Shown here one piece after another: positions 1 through 8,810 of a DNA stretch of 41,419 bases; the first letter of the stretch is position 1, and the number at the start of each line of letters is the position of its first letter. Made by a program: the position numbers and the translations under genes. Below the pieces are notes generated by a model. It had not been told where the DNA came from. It saw nothing but the letters and a program-made list of their open reading frames with translations, and ran no database searches. Location: contig JAFASY010000158.1 in the NCBI GenBank assembly GCA_019244235.1, forward strand, positions 1 through 41,419, in the 5' to 3' direction. The stretch comes from Chroococcidiopsidaceae cyanobacterium CP_BM_ER_R8_30. GTDB taxonomy: Bacteria; Cyanobacteriota; Cyanobacteriia; Cyanobacteriales; Chroococcidiopsidaceae.

Positions 1-253
1 ATGGTACTACGGCTCCGGTGATGATGTTGTTGCCGTACAGGAGTGAACCTGCTACTGGCTCTCTGATGCCGTCGATGTCTACTGGTGGTGCTGCAACGAA
101 GGCGATGATGAAGCAGGTTGTGGCAGCTAGCAATGTGGGGATCATCAATACGCCGAACCAGCCGATGTACAGGCGGTTGTCGGTGGATGTTACCCACTCG
201 CAGAACTGTTCCCACAAAGATGTGCTTTCGCGTCTCTGTATGGTTGTTGTCAT
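1..253 (-). CDS. psbA: Photosystem II D1 protein, 5' part only
   Basis: D1 is the reaction-centre subunit of photosystem II in the thylakoid membrane; it binds the manganese cluster and QB. The first 84 codons are visible, beginning [10 protein letters not shown], running through the first transmembrane helix (around residues 30-55) and the conserved stretch [16 protein letters not shown], and are cut at residue 84 by the window edge. The ATG at 253-251 is the expected start. Residues that distinguish D1 variants (for example position 130) lie outside the window, so the D1 form cannot be assigned. Identification is very secure because the family is nearly invariant. Confidence 0.97.
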   Translation of the reverse strand, partial: MTTTIQRRESTSLWEQFCEWVTSTDNRLYIGWFGVLMIPTLLAATTCFIIAFVAAPPVDIDGIREPVAGSLLYGNNIITGAVVP

Positions 254-296
254 TGCTCTATGATTGCTTAAAAAACGTCAATTCTTGCGAACTGTA

Positions 297-315
297 AGGT
301 AGGTTTCTTACCTTT
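297..315 (-). promoter_or_regulatory. Inverted repeat in the psbA leader
   Basis: The arms AAGGTA and TACCTT, separated by about 7 bases, lie in the transcribed leader between the inferred promoter and the psbA start codon. They could form a small hairpin influencing mRNA stability or light-dependent translation; this role is inference. Confidence 0.3.
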
Positions 316-324
316 CCTGTTAAT

Positions 325-353
325 ATACTAAACGTTTTATTGAGATTTGTAAA
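325..353 (-). promoter_or_regulatory. psbA promoter, sigma70-like
   Basis: On the minus strand a -35 hexamer TTTACA (348-353) is followed after exactly 17 bases by TAGTAT (325-330), about 70 bases upstream of the psbA ATG. The spacing and hexamers fit a SigA-type cyanobacterial promoter, such as those seen before other psbA genes. Confidence 0.6.
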
Positions 354-404
354 GCAATTTGTAATTAACTTTTCCTTATTGGTGTCATTTGTTTTTCTTG
401 TTGC

Positions 405-755
405 TCAGCCTGGTGGCCAAGTCATTTGCCGTCCTCCCAAGACATGCAGATGCAGATGGGAAACAGTTTGACCACCATCAGGACCAGTATTGATGACGAC
501 GCGATATCCGTTGTTTAGTCCAGCCTGCTGAGCAACATGCTTGGCAGTTAATAGCAGATGACCCAGGAGGTCTTGGTTTTGAGATTCAGCATCGGCTAGC
601 TGAGCAATCGGTTCTTTAGGGATGATAAGGATGTGAACAGGAGCCTGGGGGTTAATGTCTTTGAAAGCAAGTGCTAAATCATCTTCGTAAACAATCTCTG
701 CTGGGATTTCTCGGCGAATGATTTTGCTAAAAATTGTCTCTGTATTCTCACTCAT
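405..755 (-). CDS. HIT family nucleotide hydrolase/transferase
   Basis: A 116-residue histidine-triad protein of the HINT/PKCI type, normal length for the family. HIT proteins hydrolyse nucleoside phosphoramidates or act on dinucleotides, in the cytoplasm. The triad HLHLHV is at residues 100-105, and the middle histidine (102) is the expected nucleophile. The N-terminal block with [20 protein letters not shown] is typical. The ATG lies inside the end of the upstream ABA-sandwich gene (overlap of 8 bases, both on the minus strand), which suggests translational coupling. Physiological substrate is unknown. Confidence 0.93.
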   Translation of the reverse strand: MSENTETIFSKIIRREIPAEIVYEDDLALAFKDINPQAPVHILIIPKEPIAQLADAESQNQDLLGHLLLTAKHVAQQAGLNNGYRVVINTGPDGGQTVSHLHLHVLGGRQMTWPPG

Positions 756-1128
756 TGCGATCTATGGTGTTAAAAGAAATTGGTACGCCAACAATCTGCA
801 AAGCTGCTAGGCAGATTGCAAGCGAGGCAGTTGCGGCTCTACAAGATTGTCTCTTTTGGGGTGGAACCTTTGTAGACGCAAAAGCACACTCGTATCCTGC
901 CTCAGAGCTATTCCAGTCGATACTACCTTGATATCCTGCTTGCCGAAGTTTCTCTACTACTTCCCATGCAGCTGACAAATCAGTAGAGTATTGTGGCACA
1001 ATCCTGTGAGCCTTGCCTTCTGGTGTTGTTCCGAAACGAGTTCCGGCTACCGAGAGGTTTGTCCATCCCATCACTTGCTCTGCCACTAGGCGGTCTATTT
1101 CCCTTGGAGTGTGATTGATGGTTTGCAT
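748..1128 (-). CDS. Phage ABA-sandwich domain protein
   Basis: A 126-residue protein. The N-terminal part (residues 10-60) has [14 protein letters not shown] followed by [17 protein letters not shown], the signature I associate with the phage ABA-sandwich (BC1872-type) family found in phages and also in bacterial chromosomes. The middle and end ([25 protein letters not shown]) also fit that family, so the domain looks complete. Function is not known. The stop codon overlaps the start of the HIT gene, so the two are probably co-transcribed. No other phage genes lie beside it, so it may be a domesticated phage gene. Confidence 0.75.
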   Translation of the reverse strand: MQTINHTPREIDRLVAEQVMGWTNLSVAGTRFGTTPEGKAHRIVPQYSTDLSAAWEVVEKLRQAGYQGSIDWNSSEAGYECAFASTKVPPQKRQSCRAATASLAICLAALQIVGVPISFNTIDRNE

Positions 1129-1235
1129 GTGTTTTTAGTAAGTTACCGTAACTCAAAGCGGTAAACAAAAAGGCACTGGTCACTCGCAGTACCTTTTCTA
1201 CTTTAATATGAGCTTGAGAGCATTCCAAAGGATTT

Positions 1236-3533
1236 TTATCCTTCAAGATTAAAAGGCTTACCCTGCACGGTTGGGGCGCTTTGTACACCCAAGAGCTGTG
1301 TGATAGTTGGAGCCACATCGATATTGCGGATTTGAGTTAGAGTCCCACGACCAATATCTGGTCCAGCAGCATACAAAATGGCACTCATGTTAGGTATTGT
1401 GGCGTCGTAGCCGTGGGCTCCGTAGAAGCTAGAAACCGATAGCACCTGGTTAGTAGAAGGAGAATCCCCTAGCCGCTGAACTGGAGGGCTTTGAGCCCCA
1501 TCAAAGTTGTAGCCCTCGGTGAGTAGTGCCAGCACATCGCCAGCATCTTGACCAATAACATCACTCGTAGTCGTGCCAATCGGGGAACTACCCGGATCGA
1601 CAGGTAGAGGTCGGCTATAAACCTTGTCAAAGAGTGGTACTCTCCCACCGTTATCTTTCGTATAGTTGGGGTTAGTGTCTGTAGCCGCTTTTAGAGCCTG
1701 AGCAATCTGCTGTTGCAGCTTGGCATATTCTTGTGGACTAACATTACCGTTTGGTTCTCGCCCTTGTAAATTGATATAAATGTTAGCAGCAGGACCAGAG
1801 GTAACGGCTTGTACTTTAGAGGTATCGATGCCGTTGTTTTTCAAGAGGGTGATAATATCTACTGAGGTGTGGAAGGTTGTAAAACCGTGATCGGAAACAA
1901 CAAAGATGTTGCTATTAGGTTTCCCTTCACTATTGGTGCCAACAGCATCAATGATGCGTTGGACAGCATTATCGGCAGCTTGATAAGCTGTTTGCAGGTA
2001 TTTCTGATAACGAGCGATCTTGGCTTGGTCTTGCCCCGCACCAATAGTATTTGGGTCTGCGGGGTTAGTCGCTTGGCGCTGATCGGTGAGGAGGAACTGA
2101 TGTTCAGAGCCATCTGGCTGTTCAATGTAGACCATAACTAAGTCTGCATTGGGGACCTGATTAATCGCTCGTAAGGCAACTCGTGTTTGGTAGTCTACGA
2201 AACTACGCACCTGATCTTCAAAAGCAGCCTCTAATTCAGCATCTGGAAAAGCATTAAAACTAGGGTCGAGCCTTTCGGTGAGGCGGTAGTCTGCCTGATC
2301 TGCCCAGAAACCAACGTTGTTGTTAATGTCATCCACGTTAGCCAGTACGGCCGGGTTGCGTGGGATATAATTTGCGGAGTAGCGAAGAACCCGGACTGTG
2401 GAGAGGTCAGGGGCGAGATTGCTGACATAGAATGCAGTTCCTGCTCTGTTAGAGCTGCCCTCTAGGTAAAACGGGCTGGAGGTTTGGTCACTTGCCCGAA
2501 CGTAAGCAGGACCAGTTGACGGTAGGCTAAAGGGTCCAGGTTTGATTCCCTGATTAGCGTCAAAGAAGACCAACGTATCATAATTGCTGACGCTGTCATT
2601 AGTTGTATCTAAGGCAGCAACCCGGATATCGTATTTAACTCCACCGACTGTAAAGGTATCGTTGAGAGACGCTTGCAGTACTGGGCTGTATGAAACTTTG
2701 CCTGCAGCATCGAGCTTGCTCAACGCAGCTGCCGGAGCTGCCTCCGGCAGAACGTTGAGTTGACTAGTTGTCGTACCAGGAGCCGGACTAAAATTTGCAG
2801 CCGTCAGGCTGAATCCTTTAGCTGATACTCCAGCGAATGCTCCGAAGGGAACTGTATAGTCTACTGTTCGCTGACTGGCAGGCTGAATGATTGGGCTGTT
2901 GCTCAGACCCGGAGCTGTGACATCTAATCCATCTCCGCCAGGGAAGGTTGCTGTCACAACCTTCTTCCCATTAGCTCTGAGCGGAATCCAAATGGGTTCA
3001 GCAGTTGGGTTAGGGCTAGGAGCTGGTCCATTAATAGAGTAGCCACCGATAGGTGCAGAAAAACCGCTGATCGTTCTACCCAATGGGCTAACGAGTAACT
3101 CGAAACTATTGGCATCAATGTCGGTGTTTGCAGTCGTAGAACCAGTGCCAATCGCGATATGACAAGCTGCCGTTAATGATGGAGTACAAGTTATATTCTG
3201 CTGCGCGGAAATCCCTTGACTCTTAAGTAGACCTAAACCTCGGTCTGGACTGAGTACACCATTAGCGAGGTATTGATCGACAAAGCGCGGTGTTGCACCG
3301 TCGAGCGATATCAGTATCGTCTTCGGTCTTGCTGTATTTGGCGTTGATTGTGCAGTTACCGAGTGTATACCTATTGCTAAGAAAAACACCGCCAAGACAA
3401 TTGGGGAGAAACGCTTGATGAAGTGAGCGATCGCCGACTGCCATATTCTTCGGAGTGCCTTTATGAATTGCCGAGATGAGAGGCATCTGGCAAACCGATA
3501 GCGATTTGACCTGCTTTCTACTTGATTGTGCAT
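1236..3533 (-). CDS. Secreted alkaline phosphatase superfamily protein (phosphodiesterase/nucleotide pyrophosphatase type)
   Basis: A 765-residue protein with a long N-terminal export signal: a basic stretch, a hydrophobic helix around residues 44-60 and a likely cleavage after VTAQS. The mature part resembles type I phosphodiesterase/nucleotide pyrophosphatase: LISLDGATPRFVD has the first metal-binding Asp, TPSLTAACHIAIGTGS supplies the Ser/Thr nucleophile region, IEQPDGSEHQF and VVSDHGFTTFH are later metal sites, and GAHGYD is the final His motif. It should act on phosphoesters in the periplasm or outside the cell; substrate unknown. Residues 200-420 form an insert without recognisable motifs. 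It is divergent from a second member of the superfamily at 3875. No clear Pho box was seen between them. Confidence 0.85.
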   Translation of the reverse strand: MHNQVESRSNRYRFARCLSSRQFIKALRRIWQSAIAHFIKRFSPIVLAVFFLAIGIHSVTAQSTPNTARPKTILISLDGATPRFVDQYLANGVLSPDRGLGLLKSQGISAQQNITCTPSLTAACHIAIGTGSTTANTDIDANSFELLVSPLGRTISGFSAPIGGYSINGPAPSPNPTAEPIWIPLRANGKKVVTATFPGGDGLDVTAPGLSNSPIIQPASQRTVDYTVPFGAFAGVSAKGFSLTAANFSPAPGTTTSQLNVLPEAAPAAALSKLDAAGKVSYSPVLQASLNDTFTVGGVKYDIRVAALDTTNDSVSNYDTLVFFDANQGIKPGPFSLPSTGPAYVRASDQTSSPFYLEGSSNRAGTAFYVSNLAPDLSTVRVLRYSANYIPRNPAVLANVDDINNNVGFWADQADYRLTERLDPSFNAFPDAELEAAFEDQVRSFVDYQTRVALRAINQVPNADLVMVYIEQPDGSEHQFLLTDQRQATNPADPNTIGAGQDQAKIARYQKYLQTAYQAADNAVQRIIDAVGTNSEGKPNSNIFVVSDHGFTTFHTSVDIITLLKNNGIDTSKVQAVTSGPAANIYINLQGREPNGNVSPQEYAKLQQQIAQALKAATDTNPNYTKDNGGRVPLFDKVYSRPLPVDPGSSPIGTTTSDVIGQDAGDVLALLTEGYNFDGAQSPPVQRLGDSPSTNQVLSVSSFYGAHGYDATIPNMSAILYAAGPDIGRGTLTQIRNIDVAPTITQLLGVQSAPTVQGKPFNLEG

Positions 3534-3868
3534 CTAGTGTACCCGTATTTATACAAGATTCATCTGAACCTCCACAACATACAGAAGTTTTGTTAAAGCC
3601 AAACTATGAAATTGATAAGGGTGCTTTAAGACTACTGATTTTTACCAGAACCCTATGTTAGTGGCTGTAACGTAGTGCGGATAAGCCGAAAATCACTTTC
3701 TAGCTTCGTTTGCTTCTTAGTGTAAGGTTTTGGTAAAGAAGAGATTTTTAATATCCTTTTAATAAAGTCATAGCCTGAGCTTAAAGTGACAACAGTAGCG
3801 TCAGTAAGTCATGACCGTTATTCGAGCCTCAGTGCGAGTATGGTCGTTTACGAACTATAGGGAATCAA
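3534..3868. promoter_or_regulatory. Divergent intergenic region between two phosphatase genes
   Basis: About 335 bases separate the two divergent phosphatase-like genes and must carry both promoters. The region is AT-rich around 3740-3775. I looked for tandem PyTTAAPyPy repeats (cyanobacterial PhoB box) and did not find a convincing set. No gene or RNA was recognised. Confidence 0.4.
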
Positions 3869-5857
3869 TTGCTTATGTCGCTAAGTAGATTGGCTCCACT
3901 TGGCAGTCGCAGCCAAGTAGCAGCTATTGTTAGCAGGTTCTTTCAATCACTCAAGCGGCGGAGACTTTTAGTTATCTTTCTAAGTGCTTTAGTTACCTTT
4001 ATCTTATTCGGTAGGTTGTTTCCAGTTAGTAAATCGGTCGCACAATCATCATCGCCACGCAATGCCATTATCTTCGTGGCTGATGGTTTGCGTCCTAGTT
4101 CGGTGAATGCAACTGATACACCTGCGCTCTATGGTGTCGGTCAGCAAGGGGTAAGTTTTCCCAACAGTCATGCCTTGTTTCCTACTTTCACCACGGCCAA
4201 TGGTGCGGTGATCGCAACAGGGCATTACCTAGGTGATAACGGTGACTTCAGCAATACAATCTATGCTGGTTTTCCTGTCCCTAATGCTGGTAACAGTGTC
4301 ACCCCCTTCCTTGAGAATGATGCTGTCCTAGCCGATATGAACGACCACTTCAGTGGCAACTACCTGAATGAAGAATCTCTACTCGCCGCAGCTCGCGCCG
4401 CTGGATTCAGCACTGCGGCGGTGGGGAAAGTTGGACCTGCGCTAATTCAAGATGTGACTCAGGGAAATCGGTCTAACGGTGTTGTGCCTCCTCCAACTAC
4501 GATAGTGATTGATGACTCCACAGGTAAAACTGGTGGGGTGCCACTCAATAGCGATATCACTACGTACCTGACAGCCGCTATTTTGCCTACGACGGCACCT
4601 GATAGAAGCAACGGAGCCCCAAGTACTTCACAGCAAAGTAATGGCTTCTCAGGTAGCAACACAACTCCCGGAACCACAGCTGCCAACCTGACTCAGCAGC
4701 AGTACTTTGTAGATAGCCTCACAAAGGCGATTCTGCCTCTGTTTCAGAGCCGTAACAAGCCTTTTGTTGCTGTGTATTGGTCGCGAGATCCAGATGGAAC
4801 TCAGCATAACCAAGGAGACAGCCTCAATTCTCTCACCCCAGGAATTAATGGTCCTACCTCCAAAGCGGCTGTTAAAAATGCAGATAATAACCTGAACCAA
4901 ATTCTGACAACCTTGAAGAATTTGGGGTTGGATACAACAACTGATGTATTTGTCACAGCCGATCACGGGTTTAATACCATTAGTAAGCAGAGCGCGACCA
5001 GTTATGCTGCCTCCCTGACTTATCCCAGTGTTAACCAAGGATTCCTGCCTGTAGGCTTTCTTGCTATAGATATAGCTAAAGGATTGGGTCTACCTCTGTA
5101 CGACCCAGATCAGAAGAATCAACTAGTCACTCCAGGTTCCGGCACAATTCCTCGTCCTGCTTCAGGTGACGGCTTGATTGGCAACGATCCCAATAATCCA
5201 GATGTTGTCATTGCTGCTAATGGTGGATCAGATTTAATCTATCTACCCAATGCCAGTAACCGACAGGCTTTAGCTCCGCGCATTGTTAATCTACTACTCC
5301 AACAAGATTACGTCAGTGGTCTGTTTGTTGACGGTGCCCTGGGCTCTATCCCAGGTACCCTACCTTTAAGTACAATTAACCTACAAGGTTCATCGCTGAC
5401 TCCAACTCCCGCGATCACCGTTAACTTCCGCACCTTTCATATCGGCTGTGACAATCCTCTAGCCTGTAGCGTCGAGGTTGCTGACACCGGACTACAGCAA
5501 GGACAGGGGATGCACGGAACATTTAGCCGTGCTGACACCTTCAACTACATGGCAGCTGTGGGACCTGACTTTAAGCAAGGTTTTGTAGATCAAGCTCCAG
5601 TCAGTAATGTGGACGTGCCTCTGACAATCGCAAAAATTTTAGGCCTCAATCCCCCTCCCGATAAGCAAGGCACTTTGGTGGGTCGCGCTATTAGTGAAGC
5701 TCTAGCAGGAGGACCAAACACAGTAGCCTCCACCTCCACAACTCTGTCATCTTTCCCTGCTGCTAACGGCTTGAGAACCATCCTCAAATACCAAACAGTG
5801 GGTTCAGCTAAATACTTTGATGTAGCTGGTTTTCCTGGTCGCAGTACCGGGCTTTAA
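3869..5857 (+). CDS. Secreted alkaline phosphatase superfamily protein, second paralogue
   Basis: A 662-residue protein related in fold to the divergent neighbour. After a basic N-terminus and a hydrophobic helix (about residues 33-50) there is a probable signal cleavage near SVAQS. Motifs: NAIIFVADGLRPSSVN (metal Asp), FPTFTTANGAVIATGH (Thr nucleophile region), YWSRDPDGTQH, VFVTADHGFNT and QGMHGTFSR (metal His). These fit phosphodiesterase/nucleotide pyrophosphatase-type enzymes acting outside the cytoplasm. The frame opens with TTG at 3869; an ATG two codons later (3875) is equally possible, with AGGGA at 3859-3863 serving either. The HAF-repeat gene follows within about 30 bases, implying one transcript. 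Substrate is unknown. Confidence 0.85.
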   Translation: MLMSLSRLAPLGSRSQVAAIVSRFFQSLKRRRLLVIFLSALVTFILFGRLFPVSKSVAQSSSPRNAIIFVADGLRPSSVNATDTPALYGVGQQGVSFPNSHALFPTFTTANGAVIATGHYLGDNGDFSNTIYAGFPVPNAGNSVTPFLENDAVLADMNDHFSGNYLNEESLLAAARAAGFSTAAVGKVGPALIQDVTQGNRSNGVVPPPTTIVIDDSTGKTGGVPLNSDITTYLTAAILPTTAPDRSNGAPSTSQQSNGFSGSNTTPGTTAANLTQQQYFVDSLTKAILPLFQSRNKPFVAVYWSRDPDGTQHNQGDSLNSLTPGINGPTSKAAVKNADNNLNQILTTLKNLGLDTTTDVFVTADHGFNTISKQSATSYAASLTYPSVNQGFLPVGFLAIDIAKGLGLPLYDPDQKNQLVTPGSGTIPRPASGDGLIGNDPNNPDVVIAANGGSDLIYLPNASNRQALAPRIVNLLLQQDYVSGLFVDGALGSIPGTLPLSTINLQGSSLTPTPAITVNFRTFHIGCDNPLACSVEVADTGLQQGQGMHGTFSRADTFNYMAAVGPDFKQGFVDQAPVSNVDVPLTIAKILGLNPPPDKQGTLVGRAISEALAGGPNTVASTSTTLSSFPAANGLRTILKYQTVGSAKYFDVAGFPGRSTGL

Positions 5858-5889
5858 GTATGACTGCTCACTTGCCTAAAGAATTAAAC

Positions 5890-7008
5890 ATGAAACCCAT
5901 CAACTCTTTTAAAGTCGCTCTGGCGATGGCTCCCCTCACAGTCCTGGTAGCAGCAGCCCGACCAGTCTCTGCTGCTAGCTTCGACAGTAGTTACACTATT
6001 ACCGACCTAGGAACTTTCGGTGGCAGTACTAGCGCTGCTTACGGCATCAACAACTCTGGTCAGGTTGTTGGCAGTGCAGATACCAGCAGTGGTGTTACTA
6101 ACGCTTTTTTGTACAGTGGGACTAGCCAAAACCTCGGCACGCTTGGCGGTAGTAGCAGCTATGCTTACGGCATTAACAACTCTGGTCAAGTCGTTGGCTC
6201 CTCAGATAATATCAACGGATTCCGTAATGCCTTTCTCTACAGTAGTGGGTCGCTGCAAAATCTCGGTACTCTAGGTGGTGGTTTCAGTGAAGCCCGTAGC
6301 ATTAATACTTCTGGTCAGATAGTTGGTGGTGCCAGCACTGCGAGTGGAGACCTTAATGCCTTTCTCTACAGCGGTGGGTCGCTGCAAGACCTTGGTACAT
6401 TAGGTGGCAGTAGCAGCTATGCCTATGGCATCAACAACTCTGGTCAGGTAGTTGGCTTCTCAGATATAGCAGGTGGAAACTCTCATGCCTTCCTCTACAG
6501 TGATGGAGCACTGCAAGACCTCGGCACGCTTGGCGGTAGTAGTAGTGAAGCCTATGGGCTCAATAACCTTGGTCAGGTAGTTGGCTTCTCAGATACCAGT
6601 AGCAGTGACTCCCATGCCTTCCTCTATAGCAGTGGAACACTGAAAGACCTGGGCACCCTCGGCGGCACTACCAGCTTAGCCTACGGCATTAACGATGCTG
6701 GTCAAGTCGTTGGGACTTCAGATCTTGGCGCAAGTGGTGGAAATCATGCATTCCTCTACAGCAACGGTGCGATCGCCGATCTCAATAGTCTGACTACTGC
6801 TTCTGGTTGGACGCTGAATACTGCTACTGCAATTAATAATGCTGGACAGATTGTCGGTATCGGTACGCTTAACGGTCAAAGCCGTGCCTTTGAACTCACT
6901 CCTAATGTGTCTGCTGTGCCTGAGCCGACTGATGAATTAGGAGGCTTAGCAATTGGACTGCTTCTAGCTACAGGTGCAGTCTGGAAGCACAAGCGCCAGC
7001 AGGCATAG
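5890..7008 (+). CDS. HAF-repeat extracellular protein with PEP-CTERM-like tail
   Basis: A secreted protein of 372 residues from the ATG at 5890; an in-frame ATG at 5860 would place ten extra residues before the signal peptide and is less likely. After a signal peptide ending near PVSAAS come seven tandem repeats of about 43 residues with the pattern DLGTLGG...AYGINNSGQVVG...HAFLYS; the HAF motif gives the family its name. The C-terminus has VPEP, a hydrophobic stretch and a basic end (KHKRQQA), matching PEP-CTERM sorting signals that are processed by exosortase. It lies directly behind a secreted phosphatase-like gene, so both probably work at the cell surface or matrix. HAF repeats have no known enzymatic function. 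Confidence 0.85.
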   Translation: MKPINSFKVALAMAPLTVLVAAARPVSAASFDSSYTITDLGTFGGSTSAAYGINNSGQVVGSADTSSGVTNAFLYSGTSQNLGTLGGSSSYAYGINNSGQVVGSSDNINGFRNAFLYSSGSLQNLGTLGGGFSEARSINTSGQIVGGASTASGDLNAFLYSGGSLQDLGTLGGSSSYAYGINNSGQVVGFSDIAGGNSHAFLYSDGALQDLGTLGGSSSEAYGLNNLGQVVGFSDTSSSDSHAFLYSSGTLKDLGTLGGTTSLAYGINDAGQVVGTSDLGASGGNHAFLYSNGAIADLNSLTTASGWTLNTATAINNAGQIVGIGTLNGQSRAFELTPNVSAVPEPTDELGGLAIGLLLATGAVWKHKRQQA

Positions 7009-7121
7009 TGGATGTACGAGCAGGTTGAGCGGATTTGCTGTGTAGGTAAAAAACTGACTTCAACCTGCCCTTACTGTCTTTTGCCGTGCTAGGATATGGC
7101 ATTTGACTAAGATCGACTTCC

Positions 7122-8024
7122 ATGAAGCCAGTTCGTAACCTCTTTATCCTGCTTCTACTCGCTTTACTAACCGCATCAACTGTATTTGCCTGTAGCAGTA
7201 CTAATGGGGCGATCAAGGTTGGCTCTAAAGATTTCACTGAAGAGCTCATTTTGGGGGAAATGTATGCCTTAGCGCTAAAAAATAGCGGCTTGAAGGTGGA
7301 GCGGAAGTTGAACTTGGGTGGCACGCCTGTGGCCCAGGCGGGTCTCCAGAGCGGTCAAATTGACTTGTATCCTGAGTACACTGGGACAGCTCTATTGACA
7401 GTGCTAAAACTACCCGCTAACAGTAATCGGCAGCAGGTGTTTGACACGGTAGCCAAAGACTACAAGGAAAAATTTAACTTGGTTTGGCTCAATCCTGCCC
7501 CAATGAATAATACTCAAGCTTTGGCAATGACCCAGGCAGGTTCTGAAAAATATGGCATCCGAACAATTTCTGATATGGTGGCTAAAGCTAGCCTTTTAAC
7601 CATAGTCTGCACGCCTGAGTTCCAGTCTCGTGAGGATGGGTTGCCAGGTTTGAAAAGAGTTTACGGCAACTTCCAGTTCAAAAAGCTTATTCCAGTTGAT
7701 GCCGGTTTAAGATATCAGGCATTACTGAAAGGTGAAGCAGATGTTGCAGAAGCATTTGCCACAGATGGCGAGATCAGCGCCTCTAATCTGGTCGTGCTTG
7801 AGGATAACAAGGAGCTATTTCCTCCTTACCAGGTTGCTCCGGTAGTCCGTCAAGCAGCGCTAGATGCCAATCCCAGTATTCGCAATGTCCTCAATGCGCT
7901 GTCTCCTAAGTTGACCGATGAAACAATGAGACGCCTCAACTATGAGGTGGAGGGCAAAAAGCGTGAACCAGCCGATGTGGCGAAAGAATTTCTGACTCAG
8001 GCAGGTATGTTGCAGAAATCTTAG
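7122..8024 (+). CDS. Osmolyte (glycine betaine/choline/carnitine) ABC transporter substrate-binding lipoprotein, OpuC/OsmF type
   Basis: A 300-residue lipoprotein: signal peptide with lipobox ending at Cys24 (STVFAC). The mature part begins KVGSKDFTEELILGEMYALAL and has LNLGGTPVAQAGLQSGQIDLYPEYTGT, both highly typical of OpuAC-type binding proteins for quaternary ammonium compounds. Length is normal for the family. The ATPase and permease that usually accompany it are not present on either side; the neighbours are unrelated. It either serves a transporter encoded elsewhere or binds another ligand. Ligand choice among betaine, choline and related compounds cannot be read from the sequence. Confidence 0.88.
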   Translation: MKPVRNLFILLLLALLTASTVFACSSTNGAIKVGSKDFTEELILGEMYALALKNSGLKVERKLNLGGTPVAQAGLQSGQIDLYPEYTGTALLTVLKLPANSNRQQVFDTVAKDYKEKFNLVWLNPAPMNNTQALAMTQAGSEKYGIRTISDMVAKASLLTIVCTPEFQSREDGLPGLKRVYGNFQFKKLIPVDAGLRYQALLKGEADVAEAFATDGEISASNLVVLEDNKELFPPYQVAPVVRQAALDANPSIRNVLNALSPKLTDETMRRLNYEVEGKKREPADVAKEFLTQAGMLQKS

Positions 8025-8129
8025 CGCTACCTGCGGTCTAGCCAAATAAAACTTTACCAACAATTTACTGAAACTTTATCCAGTCTTATTACGTCAGTCT
8101 AAACGTCATGGTGGTCTGAGGTCAGAGGC

Positions 8130-8330
8130 ATGGTTCTAATTCGCGAAGTTGTCCAACAAGCTTTCAGTACTGGCTGTTTAGAAATAGCAGCAGAAGAGCA
8201 ACTGCGAAAGTTGCTAACAACCAAGTACGATATGGAGGATTTCAATGCTTTCATGCTTTTGCAGGAAGCAGCAATGAGCGGGCAGGTGAAGCAAGAATCT
8301 CGTGAGCTGTCAAGATGCATTCAACAGTAG
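8130..8330 (+). CDS. Small conserved-looking hypothetical protein
   Basis: A 66-residue, charged, helix-rich protein. It contains a pattern I associate with short cyanobacterial hypotheticals: MVLIREVVQQAFSTG, then EEQLRKLL and KYDMEDFNAFMLLQEA. No catalytic motif, signal or membrane segment is visible. Codon use looks ordinary. Function unknown. It stands alone, with no close co-directional neighbour. Confidence 0.55.
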   Translation: MVLIREVVQQAFSTGCLEIAAEEQLRKLLTTKYDMEDFNAFMLLQEAAMSGQVKQESRELSRCIQQ

Positions 8331-8501
8331 ATTCAGCGACAAACTCCGCAACTGTAGAAGGTACGCGCTCCAAAATCATGCATTGCGCTTGACAGAAGAG
8401 CAGCTTTGCCTTCGCTTTGAAGAGCGCAAACGTCAATCTCACCCACCAGACGGCGTAAATTAGAGTGTGTAGTCTTAATTACAAATTGCGAATTGTTCTC
8501 T

Positions 8502-8741
8502 TTAGCCTTTGTGCTGCTTATCTAGTTCTCGAACCAGGGTATCAGCGTCTTCCTGTATATTCAGTTCTCGAATCAGGGCATCGGCAAGCTTAATAGCAAG
8601 GTGTGCTGCTGTTTCTACTGGCTGACCTCCAGCAAGAAGTCCTTGTAGTGCATAGGCAGCAAAATACTCTCGCTTGTTGACTCCAACGCTATTGTCGATT
8701 GAATGGACCGGGTACACTGGACTTTCTGGGTTGACTGACAT
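8502..8741 (-). CDS. Small hypothetical protein with KREYFAA motif
   Basis: A 79-residue soluble protein. The core NKREYFAAYALQGLLAGG followed by AHLAIKLADALIRELN resembles short phage- or mobile-element-associated hypotheticals that carry a REYFA motif; this resemblance is from memory. The C-terminus contains a direct duplication: ADALIRELNIQED is followed by ADTLVRELDKQHK, matching a 39-base tandem repeat in the DNA (8524-8546 and 8563-8585). It lies alone on the minus strand, divergent from the phytochelatin synthase gene. Function unknown. Confidence 0.6.
   Translation of the reverse strand: MSVNPESPVYPVHSIDNSVGVNKREYFAAYALQGLLAGGQPVETAAHLAIKLADALIRELNIQEDADTLVRELDKQHKG
8524..8585. repeat. 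Tandem duplication, 39-base period
   Basis: The 23-base segments starting at 8524 and 8563 are near-identical (both begin AGTTCTCGAA and continue CAGGG), with a period of 39 bases. They lengthen the C-terminus of the small protein at 8502-8741 by 13 residues in frame. Confidence 0.7.
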
Positions 8742-8810
8742 TGCTCCTCCTAGCTCAAAGCCTCGATAAGTTTTAAGTGAAAATTGGCTTATCTGTTAAC
8801 TATCAGAATT

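Noticed and set aside
980-1318. 112-residue minus-strand frame over the ABA-sandwich gene and the phosphatase end
   Set aside because: Out of frame with two well supported genes; composition typical of a shadow frame.
3534-3868. Pho box between the divergent phosphatase genes
   Set aside because: Only isolated TTAA-like pieces; no tandem repeats with the needed spacing.
4649-5038. 129-residue frame opposite the second phosphatase
   Set aside because: Antisense to conserved catalytic motifs of a clear enzyme.
8251-8442. 63-residue minus-strand frame
   Set aside because: Overlaps the better supported small gene at 8130; no motif.
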